Assembly (NCBI GenBank): GCA_038253885.1
Contig: JBBSGP010000113.1
Coordinates: forward strand, 1 to 5,493
Source: JALZAQ01 sp038253885
GTDB lineage: Bacteria; Gemmatimonadota; Gemmatimonadetes; Gemmatimonadales; Gemmatimonadaceae
Length of the DNA: 5,493 nt
Reading direction: 5' to 3'
Within the stretch, counting starts at the first letter, position 1, and every line of letters begins with the position of its first letter. Under the pieces are notes generated by a model, which saw only the letters and a program-made list of their open reading frames with translations, was not told the origin of the DNA and searched no databases. Shown one piece after another: positions 5,014 through 5,493 of the stretch. A program made the translations under genes and the position numbers.

Positions 5014-5493
5014 CGCAGCCGCGCCAACGAGGGGCCGGGAGTTCGTCCTCACGCGTCTCGTCAACGCGCCGCGCGAGCTCGTGTTCAGAGCGTGGACCGA
5101 CCCGGAGCAGCTCGCGAAATGGTGGGGCCCGAAGAATTTCACGAATCCGGTGTGCGAGCTGGATCTGAGACCGGGGGGCGCCTGGCGCATCGTCATGCGC
5201 TCCCCGGATGGCGTCGAGTACCCCTTGAAGGGAGTGTATCGCGAGATCGTCGAACCGGAGCGGCTCGTCTTCACCGACAACTGGGAAGAGCATCCCGCGG
5301 AGTTTCACGAGCTCCTCCGGCAGAACGGAGCGGACCAGTCGATTCAGGAAGCGATCAACACCGTGACCTTCGACGACCAGAACGGTCGCACCCTGCTCAC
5401 ACTCCGGACTCTCTTCGAGTCCGCGCCACTCCGCGATGCCATGGTGAAGATGGGCATGACGCAGGGATGGACGGAGAGCTTCGATCGTCTCAC
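4997..5493 (+). CDS. SRPBCC/AHSA1-domain protein (3'-truncated)
   Basis: The frame is open from ATG 4997 to the right edge: 165 complete codons, no stop. The protein is a typical AHSA1-like member of the SRPBCC (START/Bet v 1-like) superfamily. Residues 15-43 read EFVLTRLVNAPRELVF, then RAWTDPEQLAKWWGP. Later come FTNPVCELDLRPGGAWRIVM (48-67), PDGVEYPLKGVYREIVEPE (70-88), RLVFTDNW (89-96), and a C-terminal TLFESAPLRDAMVKMGM (138-154) with QGWTESFDRL. The fold is a helix-grip with a deep hydrophobic pocket for a small ligand. Despite the family name, these bacterial proteins are not shown to act on Hsp90. Family members are usually about 160-175 residues, so only a few residues are likely missing. 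Pairing with an ArsR-type gene is common and suggests that the regulator responds to a compound handled by this protein (inference). No oddity is seen in the visible part. Confidence 0.93.
   Translation, partial: MPARDDAAAPTRGREFVLTRLVNAPRELVFRAWTDPEQLAKWWGPKNFTNPVCELDLRPGGAWRIVMRSPDGVEYPLKGVYREIVEPERLVFTDNWEEHPAEFHELLRQNGADQSIQEAINTVTFDDQNGRTLLTLRTLFESAPLRDAMVKMGMTQGWTESFDRL

Noticed and set aside
4621..5280. - strand open frame opposite the ArsR and AHSA1-like genes
   Set aside because: Both + strand genes match known families over their whole visible length. The antisense frame lacks any recognisable domain.

Overview
The window is GC-rich, gene-dense bacterial DNA with six protein-coding genes, two of them cut by the window edges. 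No rRNA, tRNA, CRISPR array or insertion sequence is visible. The organism cannot be fixed from the sequence alone. The composition, signal peptides ending in ..HAQ or ..AQA, and small secreted proteins carrying a GMCR-W-DGVP module fit a Gemmatimonadota-like soil or environmental bacterium; this is a weak guess from memory of similar proteins.

Layout: (1) 2-280, + strand: C-terminal part of a GNAT acetyltransferase. (2) 281-323: a short convergent gap filled by a strong hairpin. (3) 324-3011, - strand: a large DEAH-type (DEIH) HrpA/HrpB-like RNA helicase with an unusual N-terminal motif layout and a basic Gly/Arg-rich tail. (4) 3012-3116: a gap with an intrinsic terminator for the next - strand unit. 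(5) 3117-4376, - strand: a tight two-gene operon of secreted proteins. The upstream gene (3939-4376) makes a small protein. The downstream gene (3117-3926) makes a larger one. They share a 41-residue two-cysteine module (28/41 identical). The larger protein adds an acidic/basic linker, ten perfect copies of the pentapeptide HAADA encoded by a 15-bp tandem repeat, and a C-terminal EF-hand-like loop. (6) 4377-4662: a divergent intergenic region with a candidate sigma-54-like promoter facing left, a candidate sigma-70-like promoter facing right, and TTTAAC-type operator repeats. (7) 4663-5493, + strand: an ArsR-family repressor overlapping an AHSA1/SRPBCC gene that runs off the right edge.

How the genes relate: the ArsR and AHSA1 genes form a well-known kind of two-gene unit, probably autoregulated through the repeats just upstream of the ArsR start. 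The secreted pair appears to be one transcription unit ended by the hairpin at 3060-3093. Its function is unknown, though several features (His/Asp repeats, a DxDxDGxxD loop, a possible N-terminal X-X-His) suggest metal binding at the cell surface or in the periplasm. The helicase starts only about 50-80 bases after that terminator and may depend on readthrough or a weak local promoter. The least described part of the window is the secreted operon at 3117-4376.
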